Source: Paenibacillus sp. V4I7 (GTDB lineage: Bacteria > Bacillota > Bacilli > Paenibacillales > NBRC-103111). Taken from it: 64,000 bases of DNA. Under the pieces are notes generated by a model, which saw nothing but the letters and a program-made list of their open reading frames with translations, had not been told where the DNA came from and ran no database searches. Location of the stretch: assembly GCF_030817275.1 (NCBI RefSeq), contig NZ_JAUSZD010000002.1, positions 6,882,001 to 6,946,000 of the forward strand. Direction: 5' to 3'. The translations under genes and the position numbers were made by a program. This document shows, in pieces, positions 17,664-27,076 of this stretch. Numbering within the stretch: position 1 is the stretch's first letter; each line of letters begins with the position of its first letter.

Positions 17664-19241
17664 TTATGCTTTCCATTGCAATAAATCATCGATAATTTGA
17701 TTTTGTCCGATTGGTGCCCAGCTCATACTAATCCAATTCGGAATCATTCGTGTCTGATTGTTCCTTACCGCTTTCATCGCATTCCAGGAAGTGCCCTTCA
17801 GTACCCCCGAAAATATATCAGTTTCCTCTGACTGAATTGGATGTTTATAAATAAACAAATAGTCCGTTTCAAACGGAGGCAAGCTCCCCAGTGCGAACTC
17901 CTTGGTTCTTTCGTTTAAGGGCACGCAGCTTCCAGGTTTCAACCCAAGCTCTGAATAAAGTAAGTTACTTAATGGGTGGTCCACCAGTCCCTGCACGCGA
18001 ATCTTCCCGCTGTAAAGCCTTATTATTGACACCGTTCTATTACCAATCGTTTGAGTTAATAGATTACGAGCATATTTCACCCTTAACTCCAGTTGGCTAC
18101 AATTTTGCCGTGCTTCTTCTTCCCTTCCGACCAATTCTGCAATCCTCATATAATTGATGCGCCAATCCATCGTGAAATTTATGATGACTGTTGGGGAAAT
18201 CTGTTTTAGCTGCTCATAGAAAGGAAGATGTCTGTAATCTGCAATAATTAAATCCGGACGGTATTTACGCAATTCAGTCAGTTGAACTTGAATGAGCCGC
18301 TTGTTCTCTTCAACACCTAATTCCAAATGTCTATACCCATTCATTTCAAAAGGAGCATCTACACCTAAAGAGTGCAAACAATCCTTATAACGGAAGCAGG
18401 AAGCAACGGCTATCTTCAACTGTCTCCTCTTCACATACATCGTTGGAGATATACCCACTGTGTTTTTAAACGTTCTGCTAAAATAAAACTCATTACCGAA
18501 ACCGACAGAAGTCGAAACATCCTTGATAGAAAATTCCTGCTGCTGCAGCAACTGTTTAGAAGAATCAATCCTAATATGATTTAAATATTCAACAGGAGAC
18601 ATCCGTTTTGTTTTCTTGAAACTCCTTGAATATGAGGTTGGCGTTAATCCAGCGATGTCCGACAAAGTCTCTAGCTTAATTTTATGACGAAAATGCTTGA
18701 GCATATAGCCGATGCTTTGATCGATCCCTTTAGATGCTTCCTCTTTTTCACCCTGATCCGACTGGTCATGTACGATACAATGGATAAGGCTTTGAAATTT
18801 TAATTGCAAATCGGTATCATCTACCCATTTTTTTCTGCTTTCCTCATACAGCTGCTCGACAACTTCAAGCATTTGTTTGGCATTTTTGAGTTGAATTCTG
18901 CCAGTCTGTAATAAAGAGGGGCTAGCACCCTCATTAGAAAGACTCCAGCCGCCTTTCCGCTTTGAAATCGTTACCCTTTTAATGATCATGATATAAAATT
19001 CTATAAGTTCAGACTCTGACATTACTTCTATACTCATTCCTTGTGTAAGGAAATAAGATTGGCGCGGGTAGATTTGGAAAGCTTGCTTATCTATGCAAAG
19101 ATGACCGTTACCTTGAGTCACAACAAAGAGCATATCTCCCGGAATATGCCTCGTCTGCAATATATTCCACTTTTGATATCTGCGTTTGCGAATTGAAGAG
19201 AGCAGTAATAGGGAATATTCGTGTCCAGAAACCGGCACCAT
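17664..19241 (-). CDS. AraC regulator fused to a siderophore-binding domain (Btr-like)
   Basis: 525 residues in three parts. There is an N-terminal cupin-like region, an AraC double HTH at about 180-285 (LSDIAGLTPTSYSRSFKKTK and DVSTSVGFGNEFYFSRTFK) and a C-terminal periplasmic-binding-like domain (KYRPDLIIADYRHLPFYEQL). B. subtilis Btr has this architecture and activates siderophore uptake when it binds the ferric siderophore. ATG at 19241 follows AGAGGGGG. A Fur box and a TATACT -10 lie directly upstream. The adjacent importer operon at 19.9-23.9 kb is the likely target. Confidence 0.82.
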   Translation of the reverse strand: MVPVSGHEYSLLLLSSIRKRRYQKWNILQTRHIPGDMLFVVTQGNGHLCIDKQAFQIYPRQSYFLTQGMSIEVMSESELIEFYIMIIKRVTISKRKGGWSLSNEGASPSLLQTGRIQLKNAKQMLEVVEQLYEESRKKWVDDTDLQLKFQSLIHCIVHDQSDQGEKEEASKGIDQSIGYMLKHFRHKIKLETLSDIAGLTPTSYSRSFKKTKRMSPVEYLNHIRIDSSKQLLQQQEFSIKDVSTSVGFGNEFYFSRTFKNTVGISPTMYVKRRQLKIAVASCFRYKDCLHSLGVDAPFEMNGYRHLELGVEENKRLIQVQLTELRKYRPDLIIADYRHLPFYEQLKQISPTVIINFTMDWRINYMRIAELVGREEEARQNCSQLELRVKYARNLLTQTIGNRTVSIIRLYSGKIRVQGLVDHPLSNLLYSELGLKPGSCVPLNERTKEFALGSLPPFETDYLFIYKHPIQSEETDIFSGVLKGTSWNAMKAVRNNQTRMIPNWISMSWAPIGQNQIIDDLLQWKA

Positions 19242-19266
19242 ATGCTGCTGCACCCCCTCTTAAAGT

Positions 19267-19287
19267 AATAACGATTATCATTATCAT
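19267..19287. promoter_or_regulatory. Fur box upstream of the AraC/siderophore-sensing regulator
   Basis: AATAACGATTATCATTATCA, next to TATACT (minus strand 19300-19295) and 26 bases from the start codon. Confidence 0.82.
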
Positions 19288-19342
19288 TCATTTTAGTATA
19301 AATTGTTTCCATACACTTGAAAAGGTTTTTTTAAATGGCTCG

Positions 19343-19927
19343 TTACTCCGACTTAAAATCAATAACAGTCAGCATCTCTTCCGCTGTTTTACGCGGCTGT
19401 TTGGCTGGTACCGTTTCCGGATATCCGATGTGCAGGACGCCGGCGATCTTCTCCCCTGGTTGCACACCCACCGCTTGATGGTACTTAGGGGCATAGTTAT
19501 AACTATTGGTTTTCCACACAACTCCCAGTCCTTGTTCCCAAGCAGCCAGCTGAAAATTTTGGATTAAGGCACAGACTGCTCCATAGTCTTCATCCCACTG
19601 CTTTTGACGTGGGTCTTCCTTTAATATAACGACGAGATGAGCCGGTACCTTCATGAAATAATCCCATTTCGGCTTTCCATATCGTTCCTTTTCTTCGGCA
19701 GAGTAGGACTGAAGCATTGCATCAGCTAATGTAATCCGACCCTCTCCTTTGTACAAAATGAACCTCCAAGGCTGTCTGTTGCCATGATTTGGCGCCCAAA
19801 CCGCCACATTCAATAATTCCAACAGCAATTCATTGGATACGGGATCACTTTTGAAATCTCTGATGGTTCTTCTTTCTTTAATTAAATGTGCAATTGTACC
19901 AGCTTCTTTATATTCTAATGAGTTCAT
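19343..19927 (-). CDS. Nitroreductase-family protein
   Basis: 194 residues. RRTIRDFKSDPVSNELLLE, the AVWAPNHGNRQPWRFILYKG active-site region and the C-terminal LHIGYPE identify an FMN-dependent nitroreductase-like oxidoreductase. ATG at 19927 follows AAGGAGGA and overlaps the upstream ATPase gene by 20 bases, so it is the last gene of the siderophore importer operon. A related S. aureus enzyme (NtrA) helps release iron from siderophores; a similar ferric-siderophore reductase role here is inference from position. Confidence 0.75.
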   Translation of the reverse strand: MNSLEYKEAGTIAHLIKERRTIRDFKSDPVSNELLLELLNVAVWAPNHGNRQPWRFILYKGEGRITLADAMLQSYSAEEKERYGKPKWDYFMKVPAHLVVILKEDPRQKQWDEDYGAVCALIQNFQLAAWEQGLGVVWKTNSYNYAPKYHQAVGVQPGEKIAGVLHIGYPETVPAKQPRKTAEEMLTVIDFKSE

Positions 19928-20774
19928 TTTTCGATTCCTCCTTGGCTTCATTTATAAATTCGATTGCTTTCGATTCGAGCTTGTCAGACCTTCTTCCTTT
20001 ACCCTTGGGAATGCACATTGGCGTAGCAAAGAATGGATCCAACAAAATTTCACATTCCATTCCAAACACATGCCGGACAAGTTCCGAATTGATCACATCC
20101 TCCGGTTTCCCTTGCGCGTAAACGGTTTTATCTTTAATAGCAACCAGATGATGGGCATACCGGCAAGCCAAATTAAGGTCATGAAGAACCATAACAATTG
20201 TTCTCTGTTCTCGTTCGTTTAACTCAAATAGCAAATCCAAAATATCGACTTGGTGGGCCATATCCAAATACGTTGTCGGTTCGTCTAACAATATCGTTTG
20301 TGTCCCTTGAGCCAATGTCATTGCTATCCACGCCCGCTGCCGTTGTCCACCTGACAAGGAATCGACTGACATTTCAGCTAATTCTGTTGTTTTGGTTACG
20401 CGCAAGGCCTCTTTCACAAGACGCTCATCTTCATCTGACCACTGCTTTAACCAATGCTGATACGGATACCGTCCTTGTTTAACTAACTGGAACACGGTTA
20501 ACCCTTCCGGAGCAATCGGGCCCTGCGGCAAAATGGATAGACTCTTAGCTATTTCCTTGGTTGGAATACCCGCGATATGCTTGCCATCCAGAATGATTTC
20601 TCCCTTTGCAGGCTTCATTAAACGAGCCATCGCACGAAGGAGCGTTGATTTACCGCAGCCATTTGAACCGATAAATACGGTAATCTTCCCTTTTGGAATA
20701 GACAGGTTTAGCTGTTCGATTATGTTTTCGTTTCCGTAGGTTAAATTTAGATTTCTTGTCTCTAATGTTTGCAC
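19908..20774 (-). CDS. Fe-siderophore ABC transporter ATPase (FecE/YusV-like)
   Basis: About 289 residues. Walker A GSNGCGKSTLLRAM, signature DSLSGGQRQRAWIAMTLAQ, Walker B ILLDEPTTYLD and H-loop MVLHDLNLACRYAHH are all typical of FecCDE-family importers. AGGAG precedes two consecutive GTG codons (20777 and 20774); either may be used. The C-terminal 30 residues are charged and unusual in being Lys/Glu-rich. It powers the two permeases encoded just upstream. Confidence 0.85.
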   Translation of the reverse strand: MQTLETRNLNLTYGNENIIEQLNLSIPKGKITVFIGSNGCGKSTLLRAMARLMKPAKGEIILDGKHIAGIPTKEIAKSLSILPQGPIAPEGLTVFQLVKQGRYPYQHWLKQWSDEDERLVKEALRVTKTTELAEMSVDSLSGGQRQRAWIAMTLAQGTQTILLDEPTTYLDMAHQVDILDLLFELNEREQRTIVMVLHDLNLACRYAHHLVAIKDKTVYAQGKPEDVINSELVRHVFGMECEILLDPFFATPMCIPKGKGRRSDKLESKAIEFINEAKEESKNELIRI

Positions 20775-20785
20775 CACGATCACTC

Positions 20786-21829
20786 CTATCTTGAATTGCG
20801 TTTCGTGTACAGCAAATAGATGAAAAAAGGTGCACCTACAGCTGATGTGAACACCCCGACCGGAACATCCAATGGTAAAAAAAACGTTCTCCCTGCCAGA
20901 TCAGCCAGCATGACAATAGCGCTCCCGAGCAAAGCAGATACAGGTAATACACTCTCGAAGCTCGAACCGACCAACTTACGTGCCATATGCGGTGCTATTA
21001 AACCAATAAATCCAATGCCACCCGCCACAGAAACTGCCGAACCCGCTAATGCCACACTGATAAGCAGCAGCAATAAACGATTAACCTCGACCGCGCTTCC
21101 TGTGCTTGCCGCTATATCGTCCCCCAGTTGTCCAATATTGACATGGCGAGCTAACAGAAAGGCGAGTGGGATCAGAATAACCGTCCAAGGTAGTACAGTG
21201 AATACATTTTCCCAGTTAGAAGCGTAGACCGACCCCGTAAGCCATAAATAGGCTTGGCTTGGATCGTAACTTGGGCTAAAAACAATCATCATCGTTGTAG
21301 CAGCAGACATCAGAGATGACATCCCGATTCCCACCAAAATAAGCCGAATGGGTGTGACCCCTCTTTTCCAGGCAAGCAAATACAAAATAGCTGATACGAC
21401 TGCTGCGCCAATCATCGCCGTGACAGGCAGCCAACGAATGCTTACTATGCCAGCGAAATAAGTTAGGAAGGTTACTGCTGCAACGGAAGCTCCCCCTGTA
21501 ATGCCCATCATATCGGGTGAAGCCAATGGATTACGAATAATCCCCTGCAAAATAGCTCCAGCTGCAGCCAGTGAAGCACCTACTAGCATAGAAACGACAA
21601 TGCGCGGGAGCCGCAGTTTTTGAATGACCATCGCATGATCTTCTGCCCCAATCCCCATAATGCCTCTAATTACATCGGTAGGAGAGATGTACATTTCTCC
21701 CAACCCTGTACTTACAATGGCAATGACCGCGCAAACAATTAGTAAAACCACGGTCATCGCTGCCGCTTTCTTATGTACTAAAAAAGAGACTTCTCCGCGC
21801 TTGAATCGAATAGGAACATGCAGCTTCAT
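20786..21829 (-). CDS. Fe-siderophore ABC permease (FecD/FhuG-like)
   Basis: 347 residues with nine to ten hydrophobic segments. The LRLPRIVVSMLVGASLAAAG motif, the NPLASPDMMGITGGAS loop and the GFIGLIAPHMAR segment are diagnostic of FecCD permeases. It overlaps the upstream permease gene by ATGA. Confidence 0.85.
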   Translation of the reverse strand: MKLHVPIRFKRGEVSFLVHKKAAAMTVVLLIVCAVIAIVSTGLGEMYISPTDVIRGIMGIGAEDHAMVIQKLRLPRIVVSMLVGASLAAAGAILQGIIRNPLASPDMMGITGGASVAAVTFLTYFAGIVSIRWLPVTAMIGAAVVSAILYLLAWKRGVTPIRLILVGIGMSSLMSAATTMMIVFSPSYDPSQAYLWLTGSVYASNWENVFTVLPWTVILIPLAFLLARHVNIGQLGDDIAASTGSAVEVNRLLLLLISVALAGSAVSVAGGIGFIGLIAPHMARKLVGSSFESVLPVSALLGSAIVMLADLAGRTFFLPLDVPVGVFTSAVGAPFFIYLLYTKRNSR

Positions 21830-22836
21830 GATTTAACCAGCCCCCTCCGAGCAATATAAATAAAGAACGGGGCACCTATAATAGCCGTCATAACACCAAC
21901 CGGCATTTCCTCAGGAATCATAATAAACCTGGCAATTAAATCAGCCAGAATCAGCAGTATGGCGCCAAGCACCGCACAATAGGGAATCACCCAACGATGA
22001 TCAATACCAATGAAGAACCGTGAGATATGCGGGATCACAATGCCGATAAATCCGATCGGACCGGCAACAGACACCGAGCAACCCGCCAGTACGACAACGA
22101 TAATGCCTGCAGCCGATTTTACCCATATCGTTTTTTGACCCAAGCCTTTGGCTGTATCCTCTCCCATCATGAGCAGATTCATATCTCTCGCGATGAACCA
22201 TGCGGCTACCCAGCTTACCGCCATATAAGGAAATACAGAAATAATCATTTCAGGAGAGCGCCCTGCTATCGTACCTGTCAACCAGAACAGCACCGTGCTG
22301 AGACCTTGTTTGTTCAGCACCAGTATGCCTTGTGTAAAAGAAGAAAACAGGGCAGTCATAGCTGCACCTGCCAACACAATTTTCAACGGAGTCAGTCCAT
22401 CTCTTCCAAGCGAGCCCAAAATATAGACAAAGACTGCCCCTATTGCAGCTCCCAGAAAAGATATCCACATAAGTAATTGCATAGATGAAACAGAGAAGGC
22501 GACTGCAGCAAGCACAACGAAAAAGGTAGCTCCAGCGTTGACCCCAAGTACACTTGGTGAAGCAAGCGGATTGCGTGTCAGAGTTTGCATCAGCGCACCT
22601 GCGATAGCCAAGCTGGCTCCAATAGCAGCTGCAATACAAGCTCTTGGCACTCGTGTTGTGCGAATAATAATTTGGTCGCTCACATTTTCATCATAATGAA
22701 AGACGGAAGACCATGCGGTATGCCAATCATACTGCGTTGCACCAAAAAGTATGCTTGAGACAAAGCTACAAAGTAGGATTAGGACGAAAGCAAATAGCCC
22801 GGCAGCTCTCCATAAGCTCGTATTTATAAGGTTCAT
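21826..22836 (-). CDS. Fe-siderophore ABC permease (FecC/FhuB-like)
   Basis: 336 residues, FecCD family: TTRVPRACIAAAIGASLAIA, NPLASPSVLGVNAGAT and GPIGFIGIVIPHISRF are visible. AAGGAGA lies nine bases before the ATG. It forms the heterodimeric channel with the 20786-21829 product. Confidence 0.85.
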   Translation of the reverse strand: MNLINTSLWRAAGLFAFVLILLCSFVSSILFGATQYDWHTAWSSVFHYDENVSDQIIIRTTRVPRACIAAAIGASLAIAGALMQTLTRNPLASPSVLGVNAGATFFVVLAAVAFSVSSMQLLMWISFLGAAIGAVFVYILGSLGRDGLTPLKIVLAGAAMTALFSSFTQGILVLNKQGLSTVLFWLTGTIAGRSPEMIISVFPYMAVSWVAAWFIARDMNLLMMGEDTAKGLGQKTIWVKSAAGIIVVVLAGCSVSVAGPIGFIGIVIPHISRFFIGIDHRWVIPYCAVLGAILLILADLIARFIMIPEEMPVGVMTAIIGAPFFIYIARRGLVKS

Positions 22837-22900
22837 TGTGAAAATCTCCTTGTAATCTACAAAGGAATGAACGAAACGTTCATCCCTTTATGCATTCCTT

Positions 22901-23911
22901 TTATTTAATGTCAAAATATTTGTACAGATCATCCAACATGGCTTTAGCTGCCATGGAGCCTCCGGCTAAGTTCCAAGTAATCGTATCCACCTTATAATAT
23001 TTGCCGGCCTTAACACCCTTCAAATTTTTCCAGAGCGGGTGGGAGGTCCAATCTGTTAGAGATTTCTCTACCGTAGGATCATTAGGATTAAGCCGGGTAA
23101 TATCGAAAATATAATCCCCATCTAACTGCGGCATTTGTTCTTTGGTGGTTATATTGACAACAGCCTTACCTTCCACCATTTGAGCCTTTGGACGCGGTAA
23201 CCCAAGTTCCTTGAAGATGGTTCCGGCAAACCCTGTCGCGTAAAAACGCGCACTGCCGTCTTTCTCAAACCGGACAATCGATACCTCGGATTTAGCCAGC
23301 TTATCGCCCGCCTTTTGTTTAAACTCAGCAACACGTTTATCCCAATCGCTTAAAATTTTCGCTGCTTCATCCTGTTTGTATAGCGCATCAGCAGCAATCT
23401 TCAGGTTCGCTTTCCAATCAAAAATCTCATCCGTGATGACCGTGGGAGCAATGCTTGCCAGTTGGGGATAGATTTTTTCGTGACGCGCTTTGGTTCCGAT
23501 GATCAAGTCTGGTTTTAACGCAATAATGGCTTCCACATTGGGCTGCGTTTCTTCTCCAAGACTTTTTACACCTTCCATATTGGCACGTAAATAGTTGTAC
23601 CAAGGCTTTTCTTCCCATGACTCAACAGAACCAACGGGCTTTACTCCCAGGTGGGTAGCAATATCCGTCATCCCGTTGAATAGAACGACAACCCTTTCCG
23701 GCTTTTTCTTCAAAGTGGCTGTACCCATAGCATGCTTAATCGTTTTCTCTCCAGTAGCGGCAGCAGTTGATTGAGCTTGATCTTTCGGTTTTGCAGCTTC
23801 TGGCGAAGTTGTCGCACTACCGGTGCTTACATTTCCGCCTGTTGTCGATGCTCCGCAAGCAGTAACTGCAAGCGTTAATAACAGTACCATCATCATTTGT
23901 AAAGCCCTCAT
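22901..23911 (-). CDS. Fe-siderophore binding lipoprotein
   Basis: 336 residues from the ATG at 23911 behind AAGGAGG. Signal with lipobox VTAC, then a Ser/Thr/Ala-rich linker and the FecB/BtuF-like domain (RVVVLFNGMTDIATHLGVKP, then ALKPDLIIGTKARHEKIYPQ). It binds the ferric siderophore outside the cell. It is the first gene of the operon, with a TGTACA-17-TATAAT promoter and Fur box upstream. The ligand type is not deducible; the sequence most resembles hydroxamate/citrate-type binding proteins such as YfiY, at low certainty. Confidence 0.83.
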   Translation of the reverse strand: MRALQMMMVLLLTLAVTACGASTTGGNVSTGSATTSPEAAKPKDQAQSTAAATGEKTIKHAMGTATLKKKPERVVVLFNGMTDIATHLGVKPVGSVESWEEKPWYNYLRANMEGVKSLGEETQPNVEAIIALKPDLIIGTKARHEKIYPQLASIAPTVITDEIFDWKANLKIAADALYKQDEAAKILSDWDKRVAEFKQKAGDKLAKSEVSIVRFEKDGSARFYATGFAGTIFKELGLPRPKAQMVEGKAVVNITTKEQMPQLDGDYIFDITRLNPNDPTVEKSLTDWTSHPLWKNLKGVKAGKYYKVDTITWNLAGGSMAAKAMLDDLYKYFDIK

Positions 23912-24006
23912 CTGTTTCTTCCTCCTTGTACAGCAAAGCAAACACAGTTGATGATCAAGCCATCTCTATTTGGAATGCGGATGCTGAACTCCCTTTATAT
24001 TTTGTA

Positions 24007-24027
24007 TTGATAATAATTATCAGTCTC
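24007..24027. promoter_or_regulatory. Fur box upstream of the siderophore importer
   Basis: TTGATAATAATTATCAGTCTC, with a perfect 15-bp palindrome core at 24008-24022. It lies just downstream of the promoter. Confidence 0.85.
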
Positions 24028-24028
24028 A

Positions 24029-24057
24029 ATTATAAGGTTCATCATTTACATTGTACA
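24029..24057 (-). promoter_or_regulatory. Promoter of the siderophore importer operon
   Basis: Minus strand TGTACA (24057-24052), 17-nt spacer, TATAAT (24034-24029). Confidence 0.65.
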
Positions 24058-24134
24058 TATCTAATTTTATCCGTTTCATTCACTTAATTTGTCTTACCTT
24101 TGTTCTTACATAACGTACTTGTACAAATAGAAAC

Positions 24135-24172
24135 AAGCACTTCGCGAAAAGTATTCCTTTCCGAGAGTGCTT
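24135..24172. terminator. Hairpin before the terpene-cyclase-like gene
   Basis: AAGCACT pairs with AGTGCTT around an inner GAAA/TTTC arm. There is no strong T tract; it could be a weak terminator or leader structure. Confidence 0.4.
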
Positions 24173-24250
24173 ATTGTGTATTTGGTATAGACGAGCTGTG
24201 TGAATCATATTTATGAGAGAGATTACTTGGAAGGATGCGATTTACTCCCT

Positions 24251-24901
24251 ATGGAACACATTTTACCACTACAAATAGAACTTATTCTGCAGTTTGGGGT
24301 AGCCTTTTTTTGGACAATCACATATATTTGGATTATTTATAAAGGGTTCCGGGATCGAACCTACGGAATGCCAATTGCCGCTCTATGTGCAAATATCACT
24401 TGGGAATTTCTGTTTTCCTTCGTCATGCCTTTCCACCCGCTCCAGCAAATCGTAACACTACTATGGTTTTTATTAGACTGCATCATCCTGTTTCAATTTT
24501 TCTATTTTTCAAAAAGCCTCTCTCCAAAATGGCCTATAAAACCTATAGTCTTCTCCTCACTTGGCATTGCTCTGCTGCTTCACTACGGAATGGCTGTCGA
24601 ATTTCAGGATCCTGAAGGCAAGTATTCCGCATTTGGAATCAATCTAATGATGTCCATGCTATTTATAAAAATGCTGCTGAAACAAGATTTACAAGGCCAA
24701 TCCATCTACATCGCCTACTCTAAAATGGTCGGTACCCTGTGTGCATCTATTTGGTGCTATTCCCTATACCCACATTCAATTTTGTTAAATATAATGTACA
24801 TACTTACATTTATTCTAGATGTCGTTTACATCTTGTTGGTCTATAACAAGTCAGTAAAGATCGTTCCTAGATCCTCCACAACTCACCGTGCCTTCTATTA
24901 A
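24251..24901 (+). CDS. Putative transmembrane terpene cyclase (Pyr4/PaxB-like)
   Basis: About 216 residues with seven hydrophobic segments. CANITWEFLFSFV after segment 2 and FILDVVYILLVYN near the end match the NxxWE and LDxxY motifs of membrane terpene cyclases. In the fungal enzyme Pyr4 a Glu and an Asp at such positions are catalytic, to my recollection. Bacterial homologues are known mostly from sequence. A GTG at 24200 would add 17 residues; neither start has a good ribosome site, and GGAAGG at 24229-24234 is distant. No prenyltransferase or epoxidase gene is next to it, so the substrate is unknown. A non-catalytic membrane protein remains possible. Confidence 0.55.
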   Translation: MEHILPLQIELILQFGVAFFWTITYIWIIYKGFRDRTYGMPIAALCANITWEFLFSFVMPFHPLQQIVTLLWFLLDCIILFQFFYFSKSLSPKWPIKPIVFSSLGIALLLHYGMAVEFQDPEGKYSAFGINLMMSMLFIKMLLKQDLQGQSIYIAYSKMVGTLCASIWCYSLYPHSILLNIMYILTFILDVVYILLVYNKSVKIVPRSSTTHRAFY

Positions 24902-26065
24902 GGGACTATAATCTTCATTGATTTCTCGTTGTTGTCAAATTGATCGGCCGCATTGCGAGCCCTAATGAGAAAATAATAGGTTTTCCCGGATGTTAACCCT
25001 TCCACCTTATCCTCGTAGGGGTATCGTTTGGTACGATCACCTCGTCCAGCATAGTCTAATGGAATGCCCAAATGCAGTGGAACAGCCTGTATCTCTGGAT
25101 TTTTCATGTCCTGTTTAAAATCAAAATCTTGACCCTCTTTCACATAAAGCATGTACGAAATAGGACGAGCCTGAGAATGTGCCACATCCCACTGAACAAA
25201 AACATTTTTCCCACGGATATCTATATTCTGAATACCTACTCTCGCTTCAGAGTAAGGTTTACCGAACGGAGGTGTCATTGTATTTCCCCAAATTGGCGGT
25301 TTAGCCGTAGCATCCCGATGATCAATGACATAAGTATCTATAGCTGCAACCTGAGCATTGGATATGTAATGAACCATCCCTAAGTCATTTGCTTCTTGTA
25401 CATCAGCAAGTAACATTTTTGATGCTTCATTCTGTTCTCCATTTAGCGCTTTTTTCATCAAATCACCGTTCGGTCCTTCCGCATAACCAAGGCTTAGAAC
25501 ACGAGATCCGTCAGTACGATCCGATTCGGCTAAAAGCTTTTGTACATAATTATACTTATTATCATTAAATAAATGTAGCTTCGTTAAACCACTGCGCCTG
25601 GCTGCTATCCAGCCGATAACTTTCAAATAAAGCAAAATCAACTAATCCTCGTAAAGTGAACGCATAGGCTGTCAAGTCAGGATTATAGAAAAAAAGCCCG
25701 CGATTCGCTAACAAAAACCGATCCGGATATGCTTGTCGAATGTTCGTAATTAATTGCTTCATCCCAGGCTGAACCCACTCAAATTGACCTTGATTGGAAC
25801 TGGATGCATTGGTAAAAGAGTTTGGTGCCGCAGTATCCAAAGTGTCCAAAAACAACCCGTCACAACCATAACCTTGAATAGAGTCGTGGGTCAAAAGCTC
25901 TTTGATTCCCGATACCTTATCCGTTTGAAGTTTCATGTCGAGTAAAGCTTTAAACCATTCTGGATGACCGGGATTCAACTGATGCAGCGCTGCTTCTCCA
26001 TCATACGCGGATACAGTTTGATAGTTTTCTTTATGTAACAGGTCACTAGGAGTTCGTGAATTTCC
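24898..26065 (-). pseudogene. Glycoside hydrolase GH114-like TIM-barrel gene, frameshifted and N-truncated
   Basis: Two frames together encode a barrel domain (YGCDGLFLDTLDTAAP is the GH114-like acidic motif) and a C-terminal fibronectin-like region (GLTSGKTYYFLIRARNAA). The first frame ends just past 25565 and the second continues from there. Removing one copy of a direct ATTT duplication (AAATAAAT at 25567-25574) joins them into a continuous FNEATFNDNKYNYVQ. The 5' part is lost, with an in-frame TAG at 26066-26068. GH114 enzymes act on polygalactosamine exopolysaccharide; the gene here is dead. Confidence 0.65.
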
Positions 26066-26197
26066 CTATCGTCTTCGACAATGCTTGTGGCTGTCTAGAA
26101 AGTCTGCAAAGAGTTGAAACGGTGAAGGCTTGGCTAGGAGAGGGAAATGTACTCCCCCGCGACGTACCTTTAGAACCTGTGATGGCAAGCCAAAAGT

Positions 26198-27043
26198 TTA
26201 CAGCTTCTTCGATTGTTTTGCATAGGACGAAGGAGTCATTCCGGTAATCCTCTTGAAAATCCGACTGAAGTAAAATTCGTCCTCGTAGCCGACGAGCTTA
26301 GAAATATCGGTTAATGTCAACCCAGAGCGTCCCAGCAGTTCCTTCGCTTTAGTAACCCGCAGACGAATGATATAGTCCTTTGGCGCGAATCCGGTGAGCC
26401 GCTTGAACTGCCGGGTGTAATAGCCCGCGCTGAGCCCGGCCTTCTTGGCCAACTGCTCAACGGTTAAAGGAGACTGGAAATGGTCCGCGATATACCGGTA
26501 TGTGAACTGAATCGCCGAATCCGCATCACTGCTGTACTGTTGATCGTACATATTGTCGATCAAGGAAAGCCATAGCTCCCGAAACGCCAAATTGCAGCGA
26601 TATTGCGATATGGGATCGTAGGCTTTCCATAGTTGAAACACCTTATTAAAGCATCTACGAACTTCAGCCGGCCGAACCGTCTTAAGCATGCCGCGCAAAG
26701 GGGCAAGCCAGCTGTCGGAAGACTGTGAAATCCACTCCTGCTTCTCTTTATAACAAATTCGGTAGTCGAATCGGACATGGTAAATTTCAACGTCTTCTGC
26801 CTCCGAGACCGACCATTCGAACGTCGTCTCGGGAACGAACATCATGACGGCTCCCGCTTCCAGAGCATATTTCACGTTGTTCATCACGTAGTAACCCGCG
26901 CCTCTTACGATGTAGTGAATGGAATGAATGTTATGAACGTACGGCGCTTGATACGTACCGGCCTGGAGTATCGTATTTCCAGCAAAAGTAATCGAGAACA
27001 CGGATTTATCAAGATAATCGGCCAGTTGGGTCGCGTTTATCAA
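26198..27043 (-). CDS. AraC-family transcriptional regulator
   Basis: 281 residues with an N-terminal cupin-like sensor (about 1-150) and a C-terminal double HTH (LTVEQLAKKAGLSAGYYTRQ and LTDISKLVGYEDEFYFSRIF). TTG start at 27043 follows AAGGAGAGAG. It lies 34 bases after the PhyH dioxygenase gene on the same strand, so they are co-transcribed. AraC proteins of this layout usually sense sugars or small metabolites. The broken glycoside hydrolase downstream is transcribed the same way and may once have been a target. Confidence 0.82.
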   Translation of the reverse strand: MINATQLADYLDKSVFSITFAGNTILQAGTYQAPYVHNIHSIHYIVRGAGYYVMNNVKYALEAGAVMMFVPETTFEWSVSEAEDVEIYHVRFDYRICYKEKQEWISQSSDSWLAPLRGMLKTVRPAEVRRCFNKVFQLWKAYDPISQYRCNLAFRELWLSLIDNMYDQQYSSDADSAIQFTYRYIADHFQSPLTVEQLAKKAGLSAGYYTRQFKRLTGFAPKDYIIRLRVTKAKELLGRSGLTLTDISKLVGYEDEFYFSRIFKRITGMTPSSYAKQSKKL

Positions 27044-27076
27044 TGCTTACTCTCTCCTTGCAGATAAGGAACGTGC

